Shown: one piece after another, positions 1 to 7,553 of the stretch
How the letters are laid out: the number at the start of each line of letters is the position of its first letter
Numbering within the stretch: position 1 is the first letter of the stretch
Source: Cytophagales bacterium
Lineage (GTDB): Bacteria; Bacteroidota; Bacteroidia; Cytophagales; Flammeovirgaceae
NCBI GenBank assembly: GCA_025056215.1
Contig: JANWWC010000006.1
Location: 62,001 to 126,000, forward strand
Direction: 5' to 3'
Length of the DNA stretch: 64,000 bases
Notes under the pieces: model-generated
Seen by the model: the letters and a program-made list of their open reading frames with translations, nothing else
What the model was told of the DNA's origin: nothing
The model's database searches: none
Translations under genes and position numbers: made by a program

Positions 1-362
1 GATTTAAAAGATTGCAAAAACTCGGGAATAATCGCAACAAATCCTAAAAAACCTTGTAGGCTGAGTTGTTTAAAAATTTCTGATGAAAGGAGCGTGATAT
101 TTACAGAGTGTCGCTTTGTTGAAATGCTCGTCTTTTTTTCCTGCTGTATTTGGCGTATTTCATTATCGAACAGCCATGTAATCTTTTCTGCTATTTTTTC
201 TGCAAAAGCTTGTTGGCGAAGGCGACGTTGATTTCTTCTCATTTGTCGTTCGGCGCGTCTTTGTTCTCTGCGTTCCTTTCTTGCTTGTTTGCGCGCTGCT
301 CTTTCTGCTTGGCGGGCTTGTTTACGAATTTGTTTGTCTGAGTGAGAATTTTCCTGAGCCAT
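1..362 (-). CDS. Hypothetical basic protein, C-terminus cut by window edge
   Basis: Reading the minus strand from an ATG at 362 gives an uninterrupted frame of about 120 codons that runs off the left edge, so only the N-terminal part is visible. The first ~55 residues after MAQENSHSDK are dominated by Arg, Lys, Gln and Ala, suggesting a long, highly charged helix. A less charged part follows (about residues 60-120), containing a short hydrophobic stretch, GFLGFVAIIPEF. No signal peptide is seen. The basic helix could bind nucleic acid or acidic membrane lipids, but that is a guess from composition only. I do not recognise a family. The frame is supported by its length and by the absence of a convincing alternative on the plus strand. 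Confidence 0.6.
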   Translation of the reverse strand, partial: MAQENSHSDKQIRKQARQAERAARKQARKERREQRRAERQMRRNQRRLRQQAFAEKIAEKITWLFDNEIRQIQQEKKTSISTKRHSVNITLLSSEIFKQLSLQGFLGFVAIIPEFLQSFK

Positions 363-467
363 ATGAGTATAAAATAAGGACACTGAAATTTACGACTTTT
401 TTCTTATCAAGCGTTGTTTTTTACTACAAAGTGAATGGAACTATGAAGGTTCAATGATTCTTGAAAT

Positions 468-839
468 TTACTTAAGAGCGTACTTTTTTAAAATTTCAAA
501 TGAAACGTATTCTAACGCTTTTTCGTGAGTTGCCTCTAAAATGATAGGGGGCGCTACTCCTGCCTCATACGCTTCGATCCAACGACTAATACATAAGCAC
601 CATTTGTCGCCTGCTTTCAGGCCAGGAAAGTTCCACAAAGGTTTAGGAGTGATTAAATCATTTCCTCGCTTTTTAGTGAATTGTAAAAATTCATCTGTAA
701 CTTGAGCACAAACAATGTGAGTTCCGATATCTTCGGGACCTGTATGGCAAAATCCGTTTCTATAGAATCCTGTTTTAGGAAATAAACAGCATAAAAGAAG
801 CGGAGTGCCTAGCACATTTTTAGGATTTTCTGTTTTCAT
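468..839 (-). CDS. DUF2237 family protein
   Basis: A 123-residue protein matching the DUF2237 pattern as I know it: KTGFYRNGFCHTGPEDIGTH near residues 22-41, then VCAQVTDEFLQFTKKRGNDL, an FPGLKAGDKWCLCISRW block and a C-terminal APPIILEATHEKAL block. It carries several conserved cysteines (for example in CHTGPED and WCLC), which would suit metal binding, but the biochemical function of the family is not known to me. It lies 15 bp downstream of, and in the same direction as, the COG0523 GTPase gene, so the two are probably cotranscribed, which weakly suggests a metal-related role. The length is typical of the family and the ATG at 839 fits the conserved N-terminus. Confidence 0.8.
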   Translation of the reverse strand: MKTENPKNVLGTPLLLCCLFPKTGFYRNGFCHTGPEDIGTHIVCAQVTDEFLQFTKKRGNDLITPKPLWNFPGLKAGDKWCLCISRWIEAYEAGVAPPIILEATHEKALEYVSFEILKKYALK

Positions 840-854
840 GTCCTTTTTGATTTT

Positions 855-2216
855 TTATGTACAACTTAAAAAACCAGCTTGGAGTTCTTGTTTGTTTAGG
901 TTACGTCCTATAAAAATTATTTTCGATTGGCGTATTTCATCTGGCTCCCAAAATGAAGAGGGTTTTGCATCGAACATCATGTGAACTCCTTGAAAAACAA
1001 TCTTCTGAGGCTCATTCTGGATGTTTAAAATGCCTTTCATGCGGTAAATGTCTTGTCCTTGAGTTTGAAGAAGGTGAGAAAGCCAAACATGTAGCTTAAG
1101 TTCGTTGAGAGGCTTTTCAGTTTGAATAGCAACAGAATATACTTCTTTATCGTGCGTATGAGAAGGCGCAAAATGATAAATTTGTTGAGGAGTTTTCAAT
1201 TTTTTTTCTTGAGAATGAATGAGTTGTATTTCTTTTGCGTCGAACTCAGCAAAGAGAGCAAACAGTCCATCGGAAGGGATTTTTAAATTTGTTTGGGAAT
1301 GATGGCAAACTTCTACCTCAAATAGAGTTGTTTCAGAGGGCTGTATATTAGTAGTATACAGCGATGAGTCATCTGAAAACAGAACAATTGCCTTTCTTTT
1401 TGCTTTTTCTAAGGAGGTTTCATTTGATAATGGCAAAAGAGCTAAGCGAGCATGCTTATGGTCGTGGTGATGGTGAGCAAGGTGATGATGATGTGCTCCA
1501 AATTGAAGGGTATAATCGCCCGCTTTCAGTTCCCAAACTGCTACAGATTCAAAAGGAAATTCTTCTTTTAAGAAATCTGAAGAAAAAATTGTTTTGTTAT
1601 CTAAATTGAAAGATTTGATATTCAGTATTTTATCTACATCAATAACGCCGTGCTGCGTCCGATAGATTTTAGCGTACGAGTTGATTGCATGAAGTCTTTT
1701 TTGAATTTTATCTAATTCTTCCTGGCTAACAAGGTCTGTTTTGTTGATCAGAATCACATCTGCAAAGGCGATTTGTTTTTTGCATTCTTCATCTTTTTCA
1801 ATATGTTGTTCGAGATGCTTAGCATCTACAACGGTGATAATTCCATCGAGTTCAAACATTTCTCGCATCTCTTCATCAGTAAAAAAAGTTTGAGCTACAG
1901 GAGCAGGATTTGCTAATCCTGTTGTTTCTACAAGAATGTAGTCAAATTTATTTTTGCGCCGCATAAGTTGAGTTAGAATCCGAATTAAGTCTCCTCGAAC
2001 GGAACAGCAGATGCAGCCGTTATTCATTTCAAAAATTTCTTCTTCTACATTTACTACAAGTTCATTATCAATTCCGATTTCGCCAAATTCGTTTTCAATG
2101 ACAGCGATTCGCTTTCCGTGTTGGCTATTTAGGAGGTGGTTAAGCAAAGTAGTTTTTCCTGCTCCTAAGAAGCCTGTAAGCACTGTTACGGGGATACGGG
2201 TATTTGTCATAATCAA
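855..2216 (-). CDS. COG0523/CobW-type GTPase (putative metallochaperone)
   Basis: G3E-family P-loop GTPase of the COG0523 group, whose members deliver zinc, cobalt or other metals to client proteins using GTP. Visible motifs are Walker A GFLGAGKTT (residues 15-23), the metal-binding CxCC motif GCICC (Cys68, Cys70, Cys71), the switch region ETTG (97-100) and the guanine-specificity motif NKTD (158-161). A histidine-rich linker (His residues between 242 and 255) sits between the GTPase part and the C-terminal CobW_C-like half; such stretches are common in zinc-handling members. A TAnnTTTG box lies just upstream. Two in-frame ATGs (2216 and 2210) are possible. The metal cannot be told from sequence; no adjacent cobalamin or nitrile hydratase genes are present, so a zinc role is the likeliest inference. 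Confidence 0.88.
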   Translation of the reverse strand: MIMTNTRIPVTVLTGFLGAGKTTLLNHLLNSQHGKRIAVIENEFGEIGIDNELVVNVEEEIFEMNNGCICCSVRGDLIRILTQLMRRKNKFDYILVETTGLANPAPVAQTFFTDEEMREMFELDGIITVVDAKHLEQHIEKDEECKKQIAFADVILINKTDLVSQEELDKIQKRLHAINSYAKIYRTQHGVIDVDKILNIKSFNLDNKTIFSSDFLKEEFPFESVAVWELKAGDYTLQFGAHHHHLAHHHHDHKHARLALLPLSNETSLEKAKRKAIVLFSDDSSLYTTNIQPSETTLFEVEVCHHSQTNLKIPSDGLFALFAEFDAKEIQLIHSQEKKLKTPQQIYHFAPSHTHDKEVYSVAIQTEKPLNELKLHVWLSHLLQTQGQDIYRMKGILNIQNEPQKIVFQGVHMMFDAKPSSFWEPDEIRQSKIIFIGRNLNKQELQAGFLSCT

Positions 2217-2230
2217 AAATTTAAGGACTG

Positions 2231-2238
2231 CAAATATA
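2231..2238 (-). promoter_or_regulatory. Putative -7 box for the COG0523 gene
   Basis: On the minus strand the sequence reads TATATTTG, a full match to the Bacteroidota -7 consensus TAnnTTTG. It is 15 bp upstream of the ATG at 2216, which would give a very short leader. No clear TTG element at -33 was seen. Confidence 0.45.
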
Positions 2239-2294
2239 CTTTCCTTCTTTAAAATTCGTTTATAAAATAAAAAGGTTGAGAAGAAAAAGGAAAA

Positions 2295-2972
2295 ATGGGA
2301 GCTAAAATCATATCATTTGCTACCCAGAAGGGTGGTTCGGGCAAAACAACGTTGTTAATGCTAACTGCTGCTGCTATTCATAATAGAACAGACAAAAAGA
2401 TTTTAGTAATCGATTCAGACCCTCAGCGTTCGGTAAAAGATATGTATAAGTATGAACAAGAGTTATACCCCAATGCGCGCCAGTACGACGTTTTTGCATT
2501 CAATTGGCAACAGCCTAACCCTGAAGTAAATTTTCAAAAAACAATACAATTAGCTGAAAATAAATACGATATTATCTTTAATGATGTGCCTGGAAAGATT
2601 CATGGAAAAGAAGTGTACTATAGCATTTTGATTTCAGATATTGTAATTGTTCCGATTGTAGCTTCTTCGTTGGACTTATCCGCTACAGTAGATTTTCTTA
2701 AAACGATTCCTGAAGTGCGAAAAGATAAAGAGAAACTTGGCTATAAGCTAGATGTATATGGCGTTATCAATAAGAAAGACAATACTATTGAGCACCAAAA
2801 ACTTTATGAGCTTGCAGGCTTAGGAGGAATGGAACTTTTTTATTCTCCGATTTCTAATAAAGTTCGATACAAACGCGTTATTTCTACGATTTATGATGTT
2901 ACTGATCCTAACGACCCTAACGATGAGTTTAACAAGTATTTTGATGAGTTTATGATAAAATGTCTTTCATGA
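2295..2972 (+). CDS. ParA/MinD-family ATPase
   Basis: 225-residue P-loop ATPase of the ParA/MinD superfamily with the deviant Walker A motif KGGSGKTT at residues 12-19 (both the signature lysine and the catalytic-loop lysine are present) and a Walker A' IDSDPQ block near residue 39. Such proteins form nucleotide-dependent dimers that position DNA or protein cargo on the nucleoid or membrane. The length is that of short, orphan ParA proteins without an N-terminal helix-turn-helix. The gene is followed 26 bp later by a small protein with a ribbon-helix-helix-like C-terminus, a common arrangement in which the small protein is the DNA- or cargo-binding partner. No parB or parS-like array is visible here. 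The start has no strong Shine-Dalgarno sequence, which is normal for Bacteroidota. Confidence 0.85.
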   Translation: MGAKIISFATQKGGSGKTTLLMLTAAAIHNRTDKKILVIDSDPQRSVKDMYKYEQELYPNARQYDVFAFNWQQPNPEVNFQKTIQLAENKYDIIFNDVPGKIHGKEVYYSILISDIVIVPIVASSLDLSATVDFLKTIPEVRKDKEKLGYKLDVYGVINKKDNTIEHQKLYELAGLGGMELFYSPISNKVRYKRVISTIYDVTDPNDPNDEFNKYFDEFMIKCLS

Positions 2973-2998
2973 TGGTTTGATTTTAAATCTTTTTGCGT

Positions 2999-3307
2999 AT
3001 GCCTACCCATAAAAATATTTCCAGCAAGTCAGAGTTGATTATTCAGAAAATTGAAGAATCAAAGAGAGGCAATGAAGCACCAGACCTTAATACATCCAAT
3101 CTCCCAAGGTCTATTTTGGCGTTTGACAATTTGGATATTGAATCCATCAAACCTCGCAAGTCGGAAATAGAGTACGCTTCTGTAAAATTAAAAGTAGATT
3201 TATTTGAGCGCATCAAACACGCTGCTGAAGCTAATGGAATTAAACAACCTGGCAAGTTTATTTCTCTCATTTTAGAAGCTTATCTGGCGCAAGCGGAAAA
3301 AAAATAA
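2999..3307 (+). CDS. Small ParA-partner-like protein with RHH-like C-terminus
   Basis: About 102 residues starting at the ATG at 2999 (a TTG two codons upstream is an alternative). The N-terminal half is polar and probably disordered. The C-terminal ~40 residues (beta strand VKLKVDLFERI, then two helices around AAEANG and FISLILEAYL) resemble the ribbon-helix-helix fold of CopG/ParG-like DNA-binding proteins. It follows the ParA-like ATPase closely in the same direction, and ParA-RHH pairs act together in plasmid partition and in positioning of intracellular cargo. The partner role is inferred from position and fold resemblance; no family signature is strong enough to name it. Confidence 0.65.
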   Translation: MPTHKNISSKSELIIQKIEESKRGNEAPDLNTSNLPRSILAFDNLDIESIKPRKSEIEYASVKLKVDLFERIKHAAEANGIKQPGKFISLILEAYLAQAEKK

Positions 3308-3314
3308 AATATTG

Positions 3315-3346
3315 TTTGAAGTTTCAAAAGAATGCTCGTATCTTTG
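3315..3346 (+). promoter_or_regulatory. Bacteroidota-type promoter of tRNA-Asp
   Basis: TTTG at 3315-3318 and TATCTTTG at 3339-3346, separated by 20 bp, match the -33/-7 (TTTG...TAnnTTTG) promoter of Bacteroidota. Transcription would begin about 8-10 bp before the mature tRNA at 3363. It partly follows the end of the upstream gene at 3307. Confidence 0.75.
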
Positions 3347-3362
3347 CAGCGCATTTGATGAA

Positions 3363-3436
3363 GGAGTGGTAGTTCAGCTGGTTAGAATACATGCCTGTCA
3401 CGCATGGGGTCGCGGGTTCGAGTCCCGTCCATTCCG
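3363..3436 (+). tRNA. tRNA-Asp (GTC anticodon)
   Basis: Cloverleaf assigned by eye. The 7-bp acceptor stem pairs GGAGTGG with CCATTCC (one G-T pair), with discriminator G at 3436. The D-loop contains AGCTGGTTAGAA. The anticodon stem CATGC/GCATG is perfect and encloses the loop CTGTCAC with anticodon GTC (Asp). The T-arm carries GGTTCGAGTCC. No CCA is encoded; it would be added after transcription. It has its own promoter and an intrinsic terminator right after it. Confidence 0.96.
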
Positions 3437-3438
3437 CA

Positions 3439-3468
3439 AAACCTTCTTAAAGTTAAGAAGGTTTTTTT
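3439..3468 (+). terminator. Intrinsic terminator after tRNA-Asp
   Basis: A 12-bp perfect inverted repeat (3439-3450 with 3453-3464) built around CCTTCTTAA/TTAAGAAGG runs into a stretch of seven T residues. It begins three bases after the tRNA. Confidence 0.88.
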
Positions 3469-3514
3469 GTTTTAGGTCCTTTCTTAGGATTCTTAAACCT
3501 TTCTAACAATCTAC

Positions 3515-4204
3515 ATGAGAGATAAAAAGGAAATTGAAAATTGGCTAAAAGAACATACCCCTCTCGAAATTATTAGCTCTGTTGCGGATTTTGTTTTTCT
3601 TATTCCTAGGCTTTCTCTGGCTTTGATTTTTTCTTTATGCTTGTTCGGGCTGGGAGTTGTATTTATATTGAGTTTTTTAGGCTGGCGTTTTGAAGAAATT
3701 GTTATCTGTTTTTTACTTACATCGCCTTTTGGTTTATTCATAGCTGCTTGGTTTGGAATAATTGTTTATGTCTTTGTTTTGTTTCATCTATTAAAAGACG
3801 TTTTAGAAAAAACTTTTGCTTGGGCAGAAAATGTTTTTTATCTCAAAACGGCTGAAAACATTCAAGTTCCTAATTTTATGGAAGTGGTTCGTTATATCTT
3901 TTCAAAGTACTTGTTGGAACAATTTCAAAAAAAGTTATCTTCTCCGTTTAGAATACTAATAATGCTATTCCGAGCAGTTATGGGCATTTTTTTTAAAATT
4001 TTCTTGAAAAAAATACAAGTCTCTCACAGTGATCAGAAAATGACTACTAACGAGAAAGTGTCTTTTGGTCATATACGCCAGGTGAGCAAAAATACTTTGC
4101 GAATTCTTTATAGAATTGGGATTGAGCTCAATCTTTTGATGTGGATATTAATAACATTCTTATATGGAATTTTTTTACATTTTTTGAAAAGATTTATTTT
4201 TTAG
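3515..4204 (+). CDS. Hypothetical multi-pass membrane protein
   Basis: 229 residues with about four hydrophobic segments: residues ~33-57 (LSLALIFSLCLFGLGVVFIL), ~62-92, ~147-165 and ~205-222. Between the second and third segments is a polar helical part, and the loop before the last segment is charged. No enzymatic motif is visible and I do not recognise a family. The gene starts 47 bp after the tRNA terminator and stands alone, with about 240 bp of AT-rich sequence before the next gene. Codon usage looks like its neighbours, so it is probably a real native gene. Confidence 0.65.
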   Translation: MRDKKEIENWLKEHTPLEIISSVADFVFLIPRLSLALIFSLCLFGLGVVFILSFLGWRFEEIVICFLLTSPFGLFIAAWFGIIVYVFVLFHLLKDVLEKTFAWAENVFYLKTAENIQVPNFMEVVRYIFSKYLLEQFQKKLSSPFRILIMLFRAVMGIFFKIFLKKIQVSHSDQKMTTNEKVSFGHIRQVSKNTLRILYRIGIELNLLMWILITFLYGIFLHFLKRFIF

Positions 4205-4447
4205 TGTTAAATAAAGTTAAAATGGATTTTTTAAATAAGAAATTATCTTTTCCATATAATGATTATTTTAGGAGCGCAAACGATTTAGTTCTTTTATTTT
4301 TCTAACAAATGTTAATGTTGCAATGGTCTTGAAATGAAAATGTAAAAAAAGAGTTAGAGTTTTCTTTTTGATTATAAAATAAACATTTGGTTTATAAATA
4401 AAAAAAATTAAAATTTGTTACACATTAAACCAAATAATCCAAATGCT

Positions 4448-4837
4448 ATGAACTCAGCTCTTGTTATTTCATTAATGCTCTTGTTGTACTTACCTTCTTA
4501 TGCTTTCTATGAACCTTTCGTACCTCAAGAAGAAGTTCGTTATTGTTTTTTACGCGCTCATGCTTTATGTAGTATCCATGGAAAGAAGGTCGTGTATTCT
4601 CGTGTAATTCCTTACATTTCTTCGCAGCGAGACGAAATATTAGCGGATTTCCAAGAACTTCTCATAATGCATTACAATGAACATTTTGAAGTAACTTTCG
4701 ACTCATTTTCAAATCTTTATGTTACTCGTCAAGAAGCAGAAGCGGCGTTAGAAAGTTTTATTTTTAGGTCGTTGTCAGAAAATAGTAAAGTGGAATTTTT
4801 GCCTGAGCGCAGTGTCTTCGTCAAGAATCGATATTAA
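4448..4837 (+). CDS. Small exported hypothetical protein
   Basis: About 129 residues from the ATG at 4448 (a TTG 11 codons upstream would add a polar stretch before the signal). The N-terminus MNSALVISLMLLLYLPSYAF is a plausible Sec signal peptide. The mature part is mixed alpha/beta and has two cysteines (in RYCF and ALCS), which could form a disulfide in the periplasm. No recognised domain. A strong terminator follows, so it forms a single-gene unit. Function unknown. Confidence 0.6.
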   Translation: MNSALVISLMLLLYLPSYAFYEPFVPQEEVRYCFLRAHALCSIHGKKVVYSRVIPYISSQRDEILADFQELLIMHYNEHFEVTFDSFSNLYVTRQEAEAALESFIFRSLSENSKVEFLPERSVFVKNRY

Positions 4838-4863
4838 TTCCTATACCTACAGTCTTTGAGAAG

Positions 4864-4888
4864 GTCCTTCTTAAAAGAAGGACTTTTT
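4864..4888 (+). terminator. Intrinsic terminator after the small exported protein gene
   Basis: GTCCTTCTT at 4864-4872 pairs with AAGAAGGAC at 4875-4883 and is followed by five T residues. Confidence 0.8.
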
Positions 4889-4981
4889 CGTTTTTGAGCA
4901 GGCGAATTGCAAAGACTTGAATTTGAAAACAGTTTTGTTGTTAAAGATTGGTTTTGTAGCTTGCAATAAATTGTAAGAAAT

Positions 4982-5401
4982 ATGTCGTGTGTTTTGATTG
5001 TTATTTTTTTTCTGAATGCTTCTTGGGCGTTAGCTCAGTCGCAAGCAGGGCATGCGATCGACCGCCAGATCGATACATGTCTGAGCAAAAATGCTTCTAT
5101 ATTAGGCATGATTGCTTGTCATTCTGAAGGATTAAAATCATGGGAGATGGAAATGAATAAGGTTTACTATCAGTTGCTCTCTAAAATCACAGATATTTCT
5201 TTGCAAAATCTCTTAAAAGAAGAACAATCGACATGGGAGCAGATGCGTCAGTTAGAGCATCATTTTGATGAAAAATTTTATGCTCATATCGGGGCAGAAT
5301 GGTTAGTAGTAGCTGCTTCAGCCCGCGTAGATGCAGTAAGACAACGCACATTGCGCTTGCGCGAGTATTATTACCTTCTCGAAAAGAAATCAAACAAATG
5401 A
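4982..5401 (+). CDS. LprI-like (DUF1311) exported protein
   Basis: 139 residues with an N-terminal signal peptide (hydrophobic core VLIVIFFLNASWALA, cleavage likely after AQ). The mature part fits the LprI/DUF1311 pattern: Cys residues in CLSKN and CHSEG, then WEMEMNKVYYQLL and later EEQSTWEQMR. LprI of mycobacteria inhibits lysozyme, but the domain is widespread and many members have no proven function. The stop codon overlaps the ATG of the following VWA gene (ATGA), implying translational coupling and a joint envelope role. Confidence 0.78.
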   Translation: MSCVLIVIFFLNASWALAQSQAGHAIDRQIDTCLSKNASILGMIACHSEGLKSWEMEMNKVYYQLLSKITDISLQNLLKEEQSTWEQMRQLEHHFDEKFYAHIGAEWLVVAASARVDAVRQRTLRLREYYYLLEKKSNK

Positions 5402-7494
5402 CAACTTTTACGACTCAATACTCTATTTGGTGGATTCTCTTGGCTTTAGCACTTGGAGTAGCATATGCGTGGCTACTTTATGGAAAAGAATCTAATACTT
5501 GGTCGTTAAGGTTAAACCGTTTTTTAGCATTTGTGCGAGGAAGTATTGTGACTATCATAGCAGTTTTACTTATTGGTTTTTTTTTAAAAAATGTTTCGAT
5601 CAATTATGAAAAGCCTATTTTTGCTATTGGTATCGACGATTCTCGTTCTATTGCGTCAGTTTACGACTCGATGCGATTGCAAAACCTAAAAGAAAAAATT
5701 CATCGTTGGAATGTTTTTCTAAAAGAGAATGGTTTTGATGTTCGGCTCTATACACTTCAGCGCCCTTTGCACGAAGATAGTTTGATGCAGCTTCGCTTTC
5801 AAGTGCCCACTACCGATTTATATCAGTTGCTCAAAACCATGCAGTCTGATATGGAAAATCGCCATTTAGCGGGCTTGTTGCTCATTTCAGATGGAATTTT
5901 TAACCAAGGAATTGCTCCTGATTATTGGATTTCCACTGTGCCTATTTATACAATTGGCTTGGGAGATACAGTTCCTAAAAATGATTTACAAATCAAATCG
6001 GTGTATGCTAACAAAATTACTTATTTAGGGAACCGTTTCCCAATTGTTGCCGAGTTGATGAATAGTGGGTTTTCTGGAAAGACCGTAACTGTATTTCTTA
6101 AAAAAGAACAACAGATTCTCGATAAACAAGAAATTTTTTTTTCTAAAAATCAGGATATAAAAACAGTAGAATTTAACATAGAAGCTACCGAAAAAGGAGT
6201 ACACGGATATTCGATTGAAATACAGGGTCTTCCAGGAGAATTTTCTAAACAAAACAACCAAAGGAGTATTTATGTAGAAGTGCTCGATTCCAAACAAAAG
6301 ATTTTAATCGTCGCAAGTGCTCCCCATCCTGATATTAAAGCGATTCGAAGTGCGTTAGAAAAAAATCAAAATTATGAAATTTTGCTGTATTTGCCTTTTG
6401 GAACAGAAACACAGTCTACAAAAATCAATTTTGAAGATAAGTATAGCTTAGTAATTTTTTATCAGGTGCCTCATTTTCGCAATTTGGCTTACGACGTTTG
6501 GCAAAAATTGAAGGATAAACCTTTTCCTAAGTGGTATATTTTAGGCAATCAGAGCCATTTATCATTGTTTTTATCTTTAAATGAAGTATTAAAAATTGTG
6601 GCAAACCCCTTTCAGAAAGACCGTGCTACTCCTGTCTTCAACGATCAGTTTGACAAATTCTTTTATGATACCGAATTGAGAGCAACTCTCCAGCGGTTTC
6701 CTCCCTTGAGCGTGCCTTTTGGGGAATACCAAACGTTCCCTAATAGCATTGTGCTGTTATATCAGCGCATAGGAAGTGTGAATACTGAGAAACCTCTTTT
6801 TGTAATTGGAGAAAAAAATCAGATGAAAATAGGGGTATTAGTAGGAGAAGGCATTTGGCAATGGAGGCTTCATAACTTTCAAATCAAACAAAATCACGAG
6901 GCGTTTGACCAACTGATTCTTAAGATTGTTCAATATTTATCAACCCAAGAAGATAAAAGAAAATTTAGAATGAATACGACCAATTCTGAATACATTGTAG
7001 GAGAGGATGTTGTTTTCGAAACAGAAATCTATAATGATATTTACGAACCTGTTGTGGGCAAAAAAGTAGAACTTGTCATTTCTTCTTCGCAAAACAGCGT
7101 ATCATACAATTTTGTAAACAGTACGCCTAATTTCAAATTTCCAGTAAAGGGATTGCCACAAGGAATTTATCGCTATAAAGCGAGCGTTCTTCTCAAGAAT
7201 GAATTGGAAGAAGTAGTAGGCAAATTTATTGTAAAGGATCTTCAAACAGAAACTTCGCAGATTACTGCTCAATGGGCGTTATTGCGCAATTTAGCGCTGC
7301 AGTCGGGAGGGGAGTTTGCTCCTTGGCAAAGTGCTGAAAAACTAATTCAAAAAATCATCCAAAACAAAATACCAGACCGACTGCATACAGAAGAAAGGCT
7401 AATCGATATTCTACAGTGGACACCTATTTTAGGGTTATTAGTAGCACTTTTGACAGTAGAATGGACAATTCGAAAACTCAAAGGAAAATATTAA
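5398..7494 (+). CDS. VWA-domain membrane protein
   Basis: 698 residues from the ATG at 5398, which overlaps the LprI-like stop; the frame is open further upstream, but that part is antisense-like noise over the previous gene. Two N-terminal membrane helices (about residues 9-28 and 45-63) are followed by a von Willebrand factor A-like domain. Its MIDAS-type sequence DDSRS (about 79-83) fits DxSxS, and LLLISDGIFNQG follows further on. The middle contains beta-rich segments, and the C-terminus has one more membrane helix (WTPILGLLVALLTVEWTI) with a short basic tail. The architecture resembles BatA-like or amidotransferase-associated VWA proteins of Bacteroidota, which sit in the inner membrane with large periplasmic parts. 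The exact role is unknown. Confidence 0.82.
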   Translation: MTTFTTQYSIWWILLALALGVAYAWLLYGKESNTWSLRLNRFLAFVRGSIVTIIAVLLIGFFLKNVSINYEKPIFAIGIDDSRSIASVYDSMRLQNLKEKIHRWNVFLKENGFDVRLYTLQRPLHEDSLMQLRFQVPTTDLYQLLKTMQSDMENRHLAGLLLISDGIFNQGIAPDYWISTVPIYTIGLGDTVPKNDLQIKSVYANKITYLGNRFPIVAELMNSGFSGKTVTVFLKKEQQILDKQEIFFSKNQDIKTVEFNIEATEKGVHGYSIEIQGLPGEFSKQNNQRSIYVEVLDSKQKILIVASAPHPDIKAIRSALEKNQNYEILLYLPFGTETQSTKINFEDKYSLVIFYQVPHFRNLAYDVWQKLKDKPFPKWYILGNQSHLSLFLSLNEVLKIVANPFQKDRATPVFNDQFDKFFYDTELRATLQRFPPLSVPFGEYQTFPNSIVLLYQRIGSVNTEKPLFVIGEKNQMKIGVLVGEGIWQWRLHNFQIKQNHEAFDQLILKIVQYLSTQEDKRKFRMNTTNSEYIVGEDVVFETEIYNDIYEPVVGKKVELVISSSQNSVSYNFVNSTPNFKFPVKGLPQGIYRYKASVLLKNELEEVVGKFIVKDLQTETSQITAQWALLRNLALQSGGEFAPWQSAEKLIQKIIQNKIPDRLHTEERLIDILQWTPILGLLVALLTVEWTIRKLKGKY

Positions 7495-7553
7495 ATCAAG
7501 CATTAATAACTTGATTATGGCAATTTTGATTTTATTCAGTTAGAGATTAAAGT

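Noticed and set aside
150-341. 63-codon plus-strand frame at the left edge
   Set aside because: It is antisense to the basic protein frame on the minus strand, and its Cys/Phe/Leu-rich product is what a Lys/Arg-rich gene gives when read backwards.
3312-3506. Open frame covering tRNA-Asp
   Set aside because: It runs through the tRNA and its terminator; the tRNA cloverleaf explains the sequence.
5299-5397. N-terminal extension of the VWA protein
   Set aside because: It lies over the LprI-like gene; the product lacks sense there, and the ATG at 5398 starts two clear membrane helices.
7494-7516. Inverted repeat AATCAAG/CTTGATT after the VWA gene
   Set aside because: Only 7 bp of AT-rich stem and no T run; too weak to call a terminator.
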